The notes: a model not told the origin generated them from the letters alone. Shown: positions 24,547-34,973, counted from the stretch's first letter. The stretch: DNA of 64,000 nt from Lacticaseibacillus saniviri JCM 17471 = DSM 24301 (GCF_001311785.1 NZ_BBBX01000019.1:1-64000); one strand, 5' to 3'. A program made the numbers and translations.

Positions 24547-25682
24547 TTATTTAATCGGATTGATACTTTCGCGTGGCAAACGTTCTGCCAAGCTACATGC
24601 AATCTCATAATGAATGGTATCCGAGTAATCAGCAACATCTTGTAATGTTATTTTTCATCACCGCTGGTTCCAACCAAAACCACAGGTGTCCCCGGTGCAT
24701 AGTCCTTAGGCAAACGAATCATGAACTGATCCATGCAGACGCGGCCAACAATCTCGCAGAATTGGCCATCAACTAGCACATGGAAACCTTGCAATCGGCG
24801 TAACCAGCCGTCCGCATAACCCATCGGCACTGTTCCAATCCACTCATCCCGCTTTGCGTGATAGGTCGCACCATAGGATACCGCATCCCCCGCATGAATT
24901 ATTTTGCTGAAGACCAACTCCGAGACCACCTGCAGTGCGGGTTCAAGCTGATATGGTGTTTCTGGAATCGCGCGACCGGATGGATTGAGCCCATAGAGCG
25001 CAACACCAAAGCGAATCATATTGCCGTTGCATGCGGCGTGCCACAAGCTCGTTGCTGAGTTTGACACATGCACATACTTAGGCCGCTCTGGTAAGGCCGC
25101 CAAGTATTGATGGAACTTGTCCACCTGACTATTGAAGTAGGTGGTATCCACTTCATCGGCCGTCGCAAAGTGGGTGAAAATACCTTCGATTTCGAACCAC
25201 TGACTGTGCGCCTTCACATAATCGACGGCATCAATCAGATCAGCGACTTCCCGAAAGCCAATCCGGCCCATGCCCGTATCCAGCGCAAAATGGATGCGTA
25301 AGCGTGGTTGGTCCGGGTTAGCTTGAAGTACCGGCAAGGCCGCCTCAAGCCACGCCTTGGAGCCCACAGGCACGGAGATTGTCTGTGTGGCTGCGAGCGC
25401 TGCTGTTTCCGGTGAAATAATCCCCAACACGAGAATGGGAATCGTGTAGTCAGCTTCACGTAACGCGAGTGCCTCATCCAAAATAGCGACACAAAAACCA
25501 GTCGCGCCCGCCGCTTGCGTCACCCGAGCGACGCGCAACAACCCGTGACCGTAAGCATCGGCCTTAATCACAGCAAATAATTGCGTGTCATCTTTCAACT
25601 GGGCCTTAGCGTGTTGAATATTATGTAAAATCGCTGTCTCGTCAACCAATACCTTGCTTGGTCGGTGTGTCCCTGTAATCAT
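24547..25682 (-). CDS. alr: Alanine racemase (one frameshift near C-terminus)
   Basis: PLP enzyme interconverting L- and D-alanine for peptidoglycan and teichoic acid. 378 aa after correction. The PLP lysine lies in [12 protein letters not shown], further motifs are LDTGMGRIG and the second catalytic Tyr in DAVSYGATY. The frame stops early at GTSGDEK* because a run of A's near 24653 is one short; restoring it adds the normal tail ([19 protein letters not shown] and on to 24547). Its ATG overlaps the acpS stop by one base (TAATG), indicating coupling. With the racemase at 37735 the window holds two D-isomer suppliers for wall synthesis. Confidence 0.93.
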
Positions 25683-26041
25683 TATGCTTCGCTTCTTTCT
25701 AATATCACTTCAGTGAAAACTAAGGTATCGGTGTGAGTGATGCTGACAAACGCTTTGCCGTCAAACGGATGCTTGGTGATGACTGGTTTGCCGGCCTCAT
25801 TGTTCAATGTCTCAACGTCTTGCAGTTGGACTTTGCCCAAGCCCGTCCCAAATGCCTTCGAATACGCTTCTTTCACGGAGAAACGCCCCGCCAAGAATTC
25901 GGCCGCTCGGCGTTCCTTGAGTGTCTGATAGAAAGCGAGTTCCTTTGGCGTTAACACTTTTGCTGCAAAATCGATATTGCGTTCCTGTGCCGCGACAACG
26001 CGTGCGATATCGGTGGCATCGATTCCTAACCCATAGATCAT
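25682..26041 (-). CDS. acpS: Holo-[acyl-carrier-protein] synthase
   Basis: Transfers phosphopantetheine from CoA to ACP. 119 aa, trimeric family length. Motifs: [12 protein letters not shown] (Mg-binding Asp), [19 protein letters not shown], and [18 protein letters not shown] 26041 is chosen as the family starts MIYGLGID; the upstream frame is unconserved. First gene of acpS-alr-mazE-mazF. No strong promoter stood out in the 26042-26250 leader. Confidence 0.94.
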   Translation of the reverse strand: MIYGLGIDATDIARVVAAQERNIDFAAKVLTPKELAFYQTLKERRAAEFLAGRFSVKEAYSKAFGTGLGKVQLQDVETLNNEAGKPVITKHPFDGKAFVSITHTDTLVFTEVILERSEA

Positions 26042-26251
26042 TTGACTAGCCTCAATTCCTATCAGTATGGCTTTACTTACCTGTTTCATTGTGACATGAA
26101 ACAAAGCGAACTTCCAGTGATTATGCATGAATCATTTTCACGAAGAAGTGACAGAGTGCGACAATCCACATAAATCACAGCTTCATATGCTAACCCAAAT
26201 ACTTCGTCTGTTGACGCACATTTTGTAGATGACGATTTAAAATGGCAAACA

Positions 26252-26290
26252 AAAAGAGAGCTATGACATTAATGTCGTAGCTCTCTTAAA
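26252..26290. terminator. Terminator downstream of cshA
   Basis: AGAGAGCTATGACA (26255-) pairs with TGTCGTAGCTCTCT (to 26286) around TTAA, with an A run on one side and a short T stretch on the other. A type A repeat lies between it and the cshA stop. Confidence 0.85.
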
Positions 26291-26406
26291 ACGTGCTCCA
26301 ATCCCCAACAATCTCCGCCTAACCGACTTTTCGCCTATGGCATAAACCGCCATAGCCATCAAAGTCCGTTAGTGCTCGATTGCTGAGCAGGGATTGTCAC
26401 ACTCTA
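26290..26406 (-). repeat. Palindromic repeat type A, copy 2
   Basis: On the minus strand it begins TAGAGTGTGACAATCCC, whose TAG is the cshA stop codon. It ends GGGGATTGGAGCACGTTTT. An inner stem pairs GGCTATGGCGG with CCGCCATAGCC-like sequence. Confidence 0.85.
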
Positions 26407-27927
26407 GTCGTTATGAATCACGAAGTTGCGCTTCTTAGGTTTGCGGCTACCTTCACCACGGGAATCGTGGCGATCGTTGCTGCGGTTGCGGTCATAATGA
26501 CCCTTGCTACCGCTCTCGCGACGATTACGGCTACCACCGTTACCGCCCTTGTTGTAACGACTGCCGCCATTGCTGCGACCGTTACCGCGCTTTTGACCCT
26601 TACGGCCTGGTAATGGGCGTTCTGGGGTGATCTTAACCGGAACAGCACTCGCATCATCTGGGCTCACAGCCTTCAAGTAGGCCGAAACCAGTTGAAGTGG
26701 GGTGTAAGTTTCCAGTAATGTTTCTGCCATTGGTTCGTACTTTTCAACGTCGCCGGATTCAACTTGCTCCTTGACGGTTTCAAGCCCTGTTGAGATTTGA
26801 CCCAGGAAGGCTTCTTTTTCCGTTGGTGGCTTCATTGGTAACATCCGCTTCTTGGTGAGTTCTTCGATCACACGCAGATATTCAACTTCGTTAGGGGTAA
26901 CAAAGGTGATTGACATCCCCTTCTTACCGGCACGGCCAGTACGGCCAACACGGTGAACATAGCTATCTGGATCTTGAGGAATATCATAGTTGTAGACATG
27001 TGTCACACCGGTGATATCCAACCCACGAGCAGCCACGTCGGTTGCAACAAGGAAGTCGAGTTGACCACTCTTGAACTGACGTAAGACGCTCATCCGCTTT
27101 TGTTGGGTCAAGTCCCCGTGAATCCCTTCAGCACGATAGCCACGCGCCTTCAAGCCACGAGTAATTTCATCAACACGACGCTTGGTCCGACCGAAGATCA
27201 ATGCCAAGTCTGGTGATTGCACATCGAACAGACGTGTCATGATATCGAACTTTTCAAAGTCCTTAGAGCGAACATAGTATTGTTCAACGGTATCAGCAGT
27301 CAATTCCTTAGACTTGATCTTAACCGTGATTGGGTCGTGCATGAAGTTCTTAGTGAGCTTCATGATTGGTGCTGGCATGGTTGCGGAGAACAGCAATGTC
27401 TGACGTTCAACAGGTGCTGACTTCACGATGCTTTCAATATCTTCAATGAAACCCATGTCGAGCATTTCGTCAGCTTCATCTAAGACCAATGTCTTCAAAC
27501 CAGCCAACTTAACAGTGTGACGGTTGATGTGATCAAGCAAACGACCTGGTGTCCCAACTAAGATTTGTGGGTGTTCGGATAAGCCACGAATTTGGCGACG
27601 AATATCGGCACCACCATAAACGGCTTGAACCTTGATCTTCTTGTCGCGGCCTAATTTGTAAAGTTCTTCTTGTGTTTGAATAGCGAGTTCACGCGTTGGG
27701 GAAATAATCAACGCTTGAATGTTGCGATCGGCTTTGTCGATCTTTTCAAGAATAGGCAAGCCAAAAGCTGCGGTCTTCCCGGTACCAGTTTGCGCCTGAC
27801 CAATAACGTCATCGCCCTTTAATACTAAAGGAATAGTTTCAGCCTGAATTGGGGTTGCTTCTTCAAATCCTGACCGTGAGATTGCCTTGAGAATTTCGTG
27901 GTCAAGACCTAGTTCTGTAAACTTCAA
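26404..27927 (-). CDS. cshA: DEAD-box RNA helicase CshA
   Basis: ATP-dependent RNA helicase of the degradosome and cold-adaptation type; 507 aa. Motifs in order: Q motif (FEEATPIQAETIP), I (AQTGTGKTAAFG), Ia PTRELAIQ, Ib TPGRLLDH, II VLDEADEMLD, III SATMP, V ATDVAARGLDI, VI HRVGRTGRAG. The last 70 residues are Arg/Gly/Asn-rich, an RNA-binding tail. TTG 27927 has AAGGAGG seven bases upstream and yields the conserved MKFTELGL start; the 29-codon longer frame overlaps that RBS. Its TAG stop is shared with a repeat element. The frame is intact. Confidence 0.94.
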   Translation of the reverse strand: MKFTELGLDHEILKAISRSGFEEATPIQAETIPLVLKGDDVIGQAQTGTGKTAAFGLPILEKIDKADRNIQALIISPTRELAIQTQEELYKLGRDKKIKVQAVYGGADIRRQIRGLSEHPQILVGTPGRLLDHINRHTVKLAGLKTLVLDEADEMLDMGFIEDIESIVKSAPVERQTLLFSATMPAPIMKLTKNFMHDPITVKIKSKELTADTVEQYYVRSKDFEKFDIMTRLFDVQSPDLALIFGRTKRRVDEITRGLKARGYRAEGIHGDLTQQKRMSVLRQFKSGQLDFLVATDVAARGLDITGVTHVYNYDIPQDPDSYVHRVGRTGRAGKKGMSITFVTPNEVEYLRVIEELTKKRMLPMKPPTEKEAFLGQISTGLETVKEQVESGDVEKYEPMAETLLETYTPLQLVSAYLKAVSPDDASAVPVKITPERPLPGRKGQKRGNGRSNGGSRYNKGGNGGSRNRRESGSKGHYDRNRSNDRHDSRGEGSRKPKKRNFVIHND

Positions 27928-28128
27928 ATGTGTTCCTCCTTGTTTTGCACAAGCATTTTCACAAAACAGGAAACAACAAGTTGAAGAACTGTTTTGTAAA
28001 TATGCTATTTTCAACGATTCTTTTCAAAAAGCATCTAAAGTATCATAGCACGGTTTTGTCATTAAAACAAATCTAGCCATCCCTAAGTTTTCTAAACTGG
28101 GGATAATCGGTTGTGAAACTTGCAAACG

Positions 28129-28160
28129 AAAACGCGCCACCAAAAACATGGCAGCGCGTA
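28129..28160 (-). terminator. Probable terminator after murF
   Basis: ACGCGCCACC with GGCAGCGCGT around a short A-rich loop; T's follow on the minus strand. The stem is imperfect. Confidence 0.6.
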
Positions 28161-28218
28161 CTTCATTAATTTATTAATTATTTGAAAAGGTCGAATAGCG
28201 GTTCAAAATTCGACTTTG

Positions 28219-29591
28219 CTACGCTTCTGTCAATGCCGTTAAGACATTTTCTAAGTGCAAGCCATGACTCGCTTTCAGCATCACGATGTCATCAGCGGTT
28301 AAATCGGCTTTGAGATCAGCAATCAGTTGTGCTTGTTGATCGGCTGTATAGTAATGCAGTTGTGCAGCGGGATATTTGTCCACCAGCACGTCGCGTAAGG
28401 CAGCCATCTCAGGGCCATAGAGATACACATCTGCAATAGTGGCCGGATCGAGTTCCGGCGCAATGCTTTGATGCAACTCACGGCTGGCATCCCCTAACTC
28501 GAGCATGTCGCCCAGCACGGCAATACGCTTGCCGGCAGTCGCAAATGTCGCAAAGTCATGCACCACGGCCTTCATTGCCGTTGGGTTCGCATTGTAGACG
28601 TCACTCAGAATTGATTCACCCTGAGTGCCCTTCACCCATTGTGTGCGGTTCGCTGTGATTTCAAAATTAGCTAATGCCCGTTGAATCATTTCGGGTTTCA
28701 CATGGAATCGACGTCCCACTGTGATGGCAGCCAATGCATTCGACACATTGTATTCGCCCATCACGGGAATTTGGAAATGCAGGTCTGGCCATTTGCTGAG
28801 GTCAAACTCAGTGTGATCGGCCTTAGCCACAATGTTCTTTGCGAACAACTGGTTGTCAGGTGAGAGGCCAAACGTCTTGGTCTCTTGTTCAACCGTTTGG
28901 GCCCGCTCACGTAACAGCGGTTCATCGCCATTATAAACGAACAAGCCGTCTTCCTTTAAGCCATCCACGATTTCCATTTTGGCATCCGCAATCTTGTCGC
29001 GAGTCTTGAAGAACTCGATGTGTGCTTCACCGATCATCGTGATCACGGCCACATCGGGTTGTGCTAACGTACTCAGATCGTGCAATTGCCCTGGACGATC
29101 CATTCCCATTTCGACCACCAACACTTCTGTATTCGGGTCCATGGTCAAAATCGTCATCGGTACGCCGATTTCATTATTGAAATTAGCCGGTGTTTTGACG
29201 ACATGGTACTGTTGCGCAAGAACAGCCGCCGTCATATCTTTTGTCGTTGTTTTCCCATTACTACCGGTGATTGCGACCACCTTGGGATTTACTTTCATCA
29301 ATAAGTAGAACTTCGCCAGGGCCTGCATCGCAGCGAGTGGTGAGTCAACAACCAGCTGCGCCATACCCGTATCGACTTGGTGGTCACTGGCCACAAATGT
29401 TGCCACGGCCCCATTTTTTCGGCCGCATCGATAAACTCGTGACCGTCCCGTTCCCCAACTAATGGGACAAACAGGCCACCAGCTTTGATTTGGCGCGTAT
29501 CGAATGCCACACTCGTTACGACAGCATCTTTATTCGGTGCCAGTAACTCTGCGTCAACGACCCGCGCAATTTCAGCAAGCGTCATTTTCAT
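28219..29591 (-). CDS. murF: UDP-MurNAc-tripeptide--D-Ala-D-Ala ligase MurF (one frameshift)
   Basis: Adds the D-Ala-D-Ala (or D-Ala-D-Lac) dipeptide to the wall precursor. 457 aa after correction. N-terminal substrate domain MTLAEIARVVDAEL...DTRQIKAGGLFVPL, ATP-binding loop ITGSNGKTTTKDM, then EMGMDRPGQL and DVYNANPTAMKA. The break near 29417 is AAAAAA for AAAAAAA. ATG 29591 has GGAG eight bases upstream. It is followed downstream by cshA, a common pairing in lactobacilli. Since Lar-equipped lactobacilli often end their stem peptide in D-lactate, this MurF would handle the depsipeptide; that is inference. Confidence 0.93.
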
Positions 29592-29716
29592 TTTTAGGTC
29601 TCCAATTCATCGTGATGACGAACACATGGCTCGTCACCCTTTTTCATTTCCCCTCAAGCTTTATCACGTTAATGCTCATCGTGCCGATGTTCATTTTTCG
29701 GCGCGCTTTATCTATT

Positions 29717-30475
29717 TTAATTGATAAGGTCCGATTCAGCCACCTTATTCTGATCGAACTGCCATTGCTTGGTCATTCGGTTCAGCGTCAAGCTACCCAC
29801 TTGATTGCCGACCACGTCACGTTCCGGTATGAACCGTTGTGTCGGTTGAATCACTGGTAATTTGACGTGTTCGCGTGAGAAAATAACATGAGAGAAGTCA
29901 AAGACAATCCCATCTGTCATCAGTTGGCGCAGTGGTTTCAGCGTTTCTGGTGGCACAATCGGAAATTGTTGTTGGCGCAGACGTAACCAAAAAGGCTGCT
30001 CATTCGCTGCCCAACGTAGGTGTCGCCGAATCGCGGAAGACAGCGCAAAATCAAACGCACTGAGATGCCGAAAATACAGATTCGTCATGGCATTATGTAG
30101 TGGCAATACCACAAAGTTATTCTGTAACTTATAATAGAATGGAGATTGCATGTGGGTCTTCATATGTCCCAGATACAACAACTCGGCAATCTCGCTTGGC
30201 GTTAGTTCCTGCAGATAGGCGCCATGCTGGTAATCCAACCAGCTACGTCCAGAAGCCTCCTGACTACGCATGAATGTGCTCACGGCCTCTTGCCCACTGA
30301 TCACATTAAAGCCGGTGTGGGGATCAATGAATTCATCTTCATCGATCGGTGGCAACAGCAAAACATGGTGTGGGGCCTTTGCGGGTTCGTGCACGATATC
30401 ACTTGCGGCCAGGCCATACGTCAAGAAGAGATGTGCAAATGGTTCAAAATTAATGTAGATCATTGAATTTCGCAA
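29717..30475 (-). CDS. Hypothetical protein, 252 aa
   Basis: I do not recognise this protein. It is soluble by appearance, with no signal peptide or membrane span, and rich in aromatic residues and His. Conspicuous stretches are LLLPPIDEDEFIDPHTGFNVISGQ (two overlapping parts), SPFYYKLQNNFVVLPLHNAMTNLYFRH and IFSREHVKLPVIQPTQRFIPE. TTG 30475 has AAGGAG ten bases upstream; ATG 30463 is the alternative. It is leftward, 125 bp upstream of murF, and divergent from the SMI1/KNR4-like gene at 30569. Unbroken frame, typical codon use, and a plausible RBS support a real gene. Confidence 0.7.
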   Translation of the reverse strand: MRNSMIYINFEPFAHLFLTYGLAASDIVHEPAKAPHHVLLLPPIDEDEFIDPHTGFNVISGQEAVSTFMRSQEASGRSWLDYQHGAYLQELTPSEIAELLYLGHMKTHMQSPFYYKLQNNFVVLPLHNAMTNLYFRHLSAFDFALSSAIRRHLRWAANEQPFWLRLRQQQFPIVPPETLKPLRQLMTDGIVFDFSHVIFSREHVKLPVIQPTQRFIPERDVVGNQVGSLTLNRMTKQWQFDQNKVAESDLIN

Positions 30476-30568
30476 CTGAACTCTGCTCCTTTTAGCCTAA
30501 TCAAAGTGATTATACAGCTTTAGTTTCATGATATCAGCAAATTACTAAAATGATAAGGAGAGTTTGTC

Positions 30569-31247
30569 ATGATTTCGTTTCCAGCGCACTTACCCGAACC
30601 TGAATTACCGCTGATAGCACCGCATCCAGCCATCCCAAAAACTATTGGGAATTACTCAATCAGGGCCAGTGGCCACAACGCTTCTGGTTACCGACAGACG
30701 AACCGACAAGTGACGGGATGACCGGGGTCGCTATCCACGCCTTTGCGCGACTGAGTGACACCGCAATCGCAACCACGCTCCCCGATTACCTCATCCCGTT
30801 TGCCCATGATGGTCATCAATATTTTGTTTTGATCTGAGCACCGAGACGCCCGCCATTCGCTACGTCGACACCGAGGTTGATCAGTGGTTGGTCGTCGCTC
30901 CAGATTTTGATCATTTTATCACTCAACTGACCACGGCTCCGATTCAGGTCAGCGAGCAAGATTCTTATCAAAAATGGGCCCACATGGCACTACTCGCCAA
31001 TGCTGAGGAACTGCCAGCGGTCTTAGCAGTTGGTCGCGAATCACTCATCATGTCCGATTACTTGGCGTGGTTGATCTATTTTACAGGTGAAAGCCCTGCT
31101 AAACAGCAAGTGGCGCTGGATGCCTACGCGTTTGTCCGTGATTTCATGGGCAGTCATCTCACGATTGGTCAGGCCCAGCAAGTGGATGCGGCATTCCGTC
31201 ACAGCGCTGTTTCACTACAGTTTCACACACTTGCAGAAAAGTGGTAG
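30569..31247 (+). CDS. SMI1/KNR4 (SUKH)-family-like protein (two frameshifts)
   Basis: 226 aa after two single-base restorations, near 30625 (CCG to CCGG) and 30825 (TTTT to TTTTT). ATG 30569 has ATAAGGAG upstream. The corrected N-terminal half resembles the SMI1/KNR4 (SUKH) fold: YWELLNQGQWPQRFWLPTDEP, then IPFAHDGHQYFCFDLS and a late WLVVAPDFDHFITQL. SUKH proteins are often immunity proteins to nuclease toxins, but single chromosomal housekeeping versions also occur and no toxin gene is beside it. It ends 40 bp before the MFS transporter and may be co-transcribed. Function is not assigned. Confidence 0.7.
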
Positions 31248-31286
31248 ACTAATCGAATATATCAATTCATAAAAGGTGGTGCTCTC

Positions 31287-32517
31287 TTGCGAAATGCACT
31301 TAGCAACATGAGGCTATTTCGTCGCCGCCAACCTTGGGAACAGAATCTCCTAGTGCTGTGGTTCGGTAACTTTATGGCTGGGGTGGCTTTTTCGTTAATT
31401 ATGCCATTTATGGCGCTTTACATTGATACCTTGGGGAACTTCACGCAGCTCCAACTGAACTTTTGGAGTGGACTCACCTTCTCCTCGACGTTCTTGGTGA
31501 CAGCCATTGTCTCACCACTGTGGGGGCGCTTAGCCGATCGTCGCGGACGCAAACTGATGCTTCTGCGCGCGAGCTTAGGGATGGCTTTCGTTCTGGGTTC
31601 CATGGGGCTCGTCAACAGTGTTTATCAGCTGGTGGCACTGCGCTTACTCCAAGGTGTCTTCTCTGGTTACATCAGTAATGCGAATGCGTTGATTGCGACC
31701 AGCGTCCCACGTGAACAGAGTGGGAAAGCACTGGGCACGCTCACAACCGGGAACGTGTCCGGTACATTGCTCGGCCCATTATTAGGTGGGTTGATTGCGG
31801 ATCTCTTCGGTTATCGCGCCACATTCTTTGTGACCGGCGGCATTCTCTTACTCGTCTTCTTGCTGACGTTCTTCCTGGTCCACGAAACCTTCACGCCAAT
31901 TGCAAAAACTGACCAGGTCTCTGGTGGTCAGATTCTGAAGCAACTGAAGTATCCCCATGTCATCATTGGGATGTTCGTGACAACCTTGATTATTCAAGCC
32001 AGCAATAACTCGATCAGTCCGATTTTGAGTCTGTACGTCCGGCAATTGCTGGGTGGGCACGGCAAGGTCGCGCTCATCAGCGGCATCATTGCCTCGATTC
32101 CCGGGATTGCAACATTGATTGCTGCCCCACGATTCGGGGCGTTGGGTGACCGCATCGGTACGCAAAAGTGTTGATGGCCGGTCTTGCGTCGGGATACTGG
32201 TTTATATCCCTCAAGCGTTCGTTCAAAATGCCTGGCAGTTGGGTGGCTTGCGTTTCTTAGTCGGGATTGTGGATGCGGCACTTTTGCCACAGGTTCAAAC
32301 CCTGCTGGCCAAGTACAGTCCGCATCAAAACGCGGGCCGTATCTTCAGCTATAATCAGTCTTTCCAAGCGATGGGGAACATGATTGGCCCATTGATTGGA
32401 TCAACGGTTTCTGGGGTGTTCGGCTATTCAAGTATTTTCTTTGCGACATCGCTCCTCATCATCGTCAATTTCGTCTGGGTGCGTTACAGCACGAAGGAAT
32501 TGCAGGAAGAGGCATAG
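31287..32517 (+). CDS. MFS drug-efflux-type transporter (two frameshifts)
   Basis: 410 aa after correction, 12 predicted membrane segments. It resembles the PmrA/NorA-type drug:proton antiporters (LWFGNFMAGVAFSLIMPFMALYI; the motif A loop GRLADRRGRKLMLL; the motif C-like stretch GTLLGPLLGG). TTG 31287 has AAAGGTGG upstream. Breaks near 32168 and 32195 are each a G short. Substrates cannot be read from sequence. The stop TAG is also the first TAG of the downstream repeat element. Confidence 0.85.
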
Positions 32518-32672
32518 AGTGCGAAGCCACACGATTTGGCTGTGAGCACGTTTAGAGCGTGACAATCCCCGTTTAACAATCGAGTATTAACGGACTTTGA
32601 GTGGCATGGCGGGTTAGACCATGCGCGAAAAGTGAGTTAGACGGAGATTGTTGGGGATTGGAGCGCGTTTAC
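32514..32672 (+). repeat. Composite palindromic repeat (type B fragment + type A copy 3)
   Basis: TAGAGTGCGAAGCCACACG...GAGCACGTTTA (32514-32553) is a truncated type B element, joined through a shared TTTAGAGCG to a full type A element (32553-32672) running from TAGAGCGTGACAATCCCC to GGGGATTGGAGCGCGTTTA. Confidence 0.85.
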
Positions 32673-32690
32673 GTAGCGGACAATCCATAT

Positions 32691-32740
32691 CAAAAGGCGT
32701 TATGACAACATCAATGAATGCTGTCATAACGCCTTTTTTC
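32691..32740. terminator. Bidirectional terminator between MFS gene and YjdF-like gene
   Basis: AAGGCGTTATGACA (32694-32707) pairs with TGTCATAACGCCTT (32722-32735), flanked by A's and T's. It serves convergent transcripts. Confidence 0.93.
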
Positions 32741-32751
32741 ACTGTCTTATA

Positions 32752-33417
32752 TTAAGCTTTCTTATCAACATGGAACATGAACTTATCCAGCCAGTGCCAA
32801 TCGCGCTTGATACCGAAGTAACCAGCAACGGCCAGCGCCAAGGAGCCAAAGAAATCAGCGAACAAATCCCCCATGGTATCCATCAATGCGGCCCGGCCTT
32901 GTAACAGAGTGTGGCCGACCATGTACCGCTGCATGTTCATACCGAGTAACCCATCGAAGGTGAATTCATAAAACTCCCAAACCACACCAATCATGGTACC
33001 AAAGGCGACGGCAAACAGCGCCATCAGGAGTGGATTCACTTTGGGGAGGCGCTCTTTTGGTGTTAACTGACCGAACAAGGCAAATCCTAAACCGGCTAAC
33101 ATCGCCGCCGAGAAGAGATGTTCATACTTGTCCCAGTAAGGAATGTCATAGAACTGCATCCCGGTTCCCAGCAGGATACTCATAAAAATAAAGATCTCAT
33201 AGAGCCCCACCAACAGGACTGGAAAACGGAAGTGAAAGAGGCGCTCCAGAATTTTGGGAATTGAAACAATCACAATACCCGCTGCCACTTGCGCTAGTAA
33301 CTGTGATTGACCCGCAAACTGCGGCTTACCGGCCAACATCATGCCACCATAATAAAGAATATACGCCACTGCGCCCACAATATTGAGCCAATACAACCAA
33401 TCAATTTTTCGATTCAT
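32752..33417 (-). CDS. YjdF/DUF2238-like membrane protein
   Basis: 221 aa with about six to seven hydrophobic segments. The pattern DKYEHLFSAAMLAGLGF...VWEFYEFTFD...DTMGDLFADFFGS matches the conserved acidic/His positions of the DUF2238 (YjdF) family of unknown function. ATG 33417 with AAGGAG upstream is chosen over the longer frame. It is divergent from the gene at 33525. No role is claimed. Confidence 0.75.
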   Translation of the reverse strand: MNRKIDWLYWLNIVGAVAYILYYGGMMLAGKPQFAGQSQLLAQVAAGIVIVSIPKILERLFHFRFPVLLVGLYEIFIFMSILLGTGMQFYDIPYWDKYEHLFSAAMLAGLGFALFGQLTPKERLPKVNPLLMALFAVAFGTMIGVVWEFYEFTFDGLLGMNMQRYMVGHTLLQGRAALMDTMGDLFADFFGSLALAVAGYFGIKRDWHWLDKFMFHVDKKA

Positions 33418-33524
33418 GTGATTTTCTCCTTTTCTAAAGTGTACCCAGCAATGCGAATAGGTGCAAGTTCGCGCGCTTTTGACTATAATGAGTGTAATCA
33501 AGCGGACTGAAGGGAGTTTTTGTA

Positions 33525-33965
33525 ATGCCAATTCATACACTATCTGAAGATGAATTATTAACGATGAGTGCGACTGTCATCAGTGACGTCAGCTCAGGCT
33601 TCAAGTTTCCTTACTATGTCAACGACCTGAATCACGATGCCAACTTCGACCTCGAACACACCAAGACCACTCTGGAGTTGGAACTCACCTTGCTCAACGA
33701 TCCCGATCCTAAACGCAGCATCAGTTTCTACAGCGACGGTGACAACGATCCCGTTCTGGGTGGTGCCGCCAACGGCCAAGTGCTCGTGCGACACGGTGCA
33801 ACCTTCATTTACCTCAACGACGGCTACATGGATTCTTATGTCATCATCTTAAAGGATGGCGCCATCGTTCAAAATCTCAAACTCGAACAACAGATTCTTT
33901 CAGGCCCTGAAGTTGAAAGCTTCATCGACGAAATCGTCGGCCGAGCTGAATCAGAAGCAAAATAA
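33525..33965 (+). CDS. Hypothetical protein, 146 aa
   Basis: Not recognised. Acidic, soluble and predicted mostly beta, with no Cys. Segments such as ISFYSDGDNDPVLGGAANGQVLVRHGATFIYL are regular but match no family I know. RBS AAGGGAG precedes ATG 33525. It is followed closely by a strong terminator, so it is likely monocistronic and divergent from the YjdF-like gene. Confidence 0.7.
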   Translation: MPIHTLSEDELLTMSATVISDVSSGFKFPYYVNDLNHDANFDLEHTKTTLELELTLLNDPDPKRSISFYSDGDNDPVLGGAANGQVLVRHGATFIYLNDGYMDSYVIILKDGAIVQNLKLEQQILSGPEVESFIDEIVGRAESEAK

Positions 33966-33967
33966 AC

Positions 33968-34013
33968 GCAAAAATGCCCGCCAAAACTTATTCGTTCTGG
34001 TGGGCATTTTTTG
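33968..34013. terminator. Terminator after 146-aa hypothetical gene
   Basis: AAAAATGCCCGCCA / TGGTGGGCATTTTTT stem. The 34014-34265 interval beyond it is AT-rich and shows no gene; it is the 3' flank of larO. Confidence 0.88.
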
Positions 34014-34265
34014 TTGGTTAAAATCAGTAAGCGCTGATGGCACAAACCACCATCGCTGGTGGAAAAGTTTGGGGGAACTTTATTGGGAGTATAAGTTAAT
34101 GTGTAGGTTAAGTAGAACACGAGGTTCTCCTAACATATTTTTAGTATAGCAAAATTATTTTTATTTTTGACGCAACATTCGTAAGAAAACTTTTCCAAAT
34201 ATGAAATATATATTATCTAAAACCTATCCATTATATTCTCTGCGTCGCTAATAAACGTTTAGTGT

Positions 34266-34961
34266 TTACAAGCGATTCAGAAGCTCTTCTTGCGCCACCG
34301 TGAGTGCACTTGTCTCTGTCGCAAAATCGAGTTGATGATTCTCGTTGAGCGTCACAATGCGGTCCACCATGGGTACCGTCTTAGCAAAATCATGACTCGA
34401 CATGATGATGGTCTTCCCGTGTGCATGCAACGTATTCAGGAGATCAATCAAGCGATTCTGATAACTGATTGCTAAGCCGTTGAACGGTTCATCCAAAATA
34501 ATCGTCTGCGGGTTCATGGTCAGCACACTACCCAGTGCAACCAGTTTCTGTTCCCCACCCGACAGCTGATAGGGCACCCGATTGGCAAGTGATGCCAATC
34601 CCAGCAAATCAATGACATCCGCCACCCGTTGTTGCACGGTTGCTTCCGGCAATCCCAACTGTAGTGGTCCGAATGCCAATTCATCGGTGACCGTCTCATT
34701 GAACAACTGCACGTCACTATTTTGGAACACGAAGCCCACGGTTTGTCGTAGTTGGTCAAAATCCGGTGTGGCATGTTGATAAGTATAGGTACCCGCAGTT
34801 GGCTTCAGCAAACCACACATCAGCTTAAATAAGGTCGACTTCCCCGATCCGTTGGGACCCATAATCGCCACCGCATCACCGGCATCGATGGTGAAACTCA
34901 CCTCATCGAGGCCCACGGTATCCGCATATTGATAACTCACGCAATCAAATTCAAACATCAT
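34266..34961 (-). CDS. larO: Nickel ECF transporter ATPase LarO (CbiO-type)
   Basis: ABC ATPase energising nickel uptake for lactate racemase cofactor. 231 aa. Walker A GPNGSGKST, Q-loop FVFQNSDVQLF, signature YQLSGGEQKLVALG, Walker B TIILDEPFNG, switch His in MSSHDF. The frame opens with two ATGs; the RBS AAAGGAG is better spaced for the second (34958). Last gene of larR-larMN-larQ-larO, 12 bp after larQ. Assignment as LarO rests on gene order. Confidence 0.92.
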   Translation of the reverse strand: MMFEFDCVSYQYADTVGLDEVSFTIDAGDAVAIMGPNGSGKSTLFKLMCGLLKPTAGTYTYQHATPDFDQLRQTVGFVFQNSDVQLFNETVTDELAFGPLQLGLPEATVQQRVADVIDLLGLASLANRVPYQLSGGEQKLVALGSVLTMNPQTIILDEPFNGLAISYQNRLIDLLNTLHAHGKTIIMSSHDFAKTVPMVDRIVTLNENHQLDFATETSALTVAQEELLNRL

Positions 34962-34973
34962 TTCTCCTTTTGT

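Noticed and set aside
26380-26657. Ala/Thr/Val-rich frames opposite and across the cshA 3' end
   Set aside because: Complement and alternate frame of the Arg/Gly/Asn-rich CshA tail; no RBS, no family.
29600-29640. Hairpin GTGACGAG / TTCGTCATCAC in the murF leader as a terminator or riboswitch
   Set aside because: There is no T run and no known aptamer pattern; it may simply be a short chance stem.
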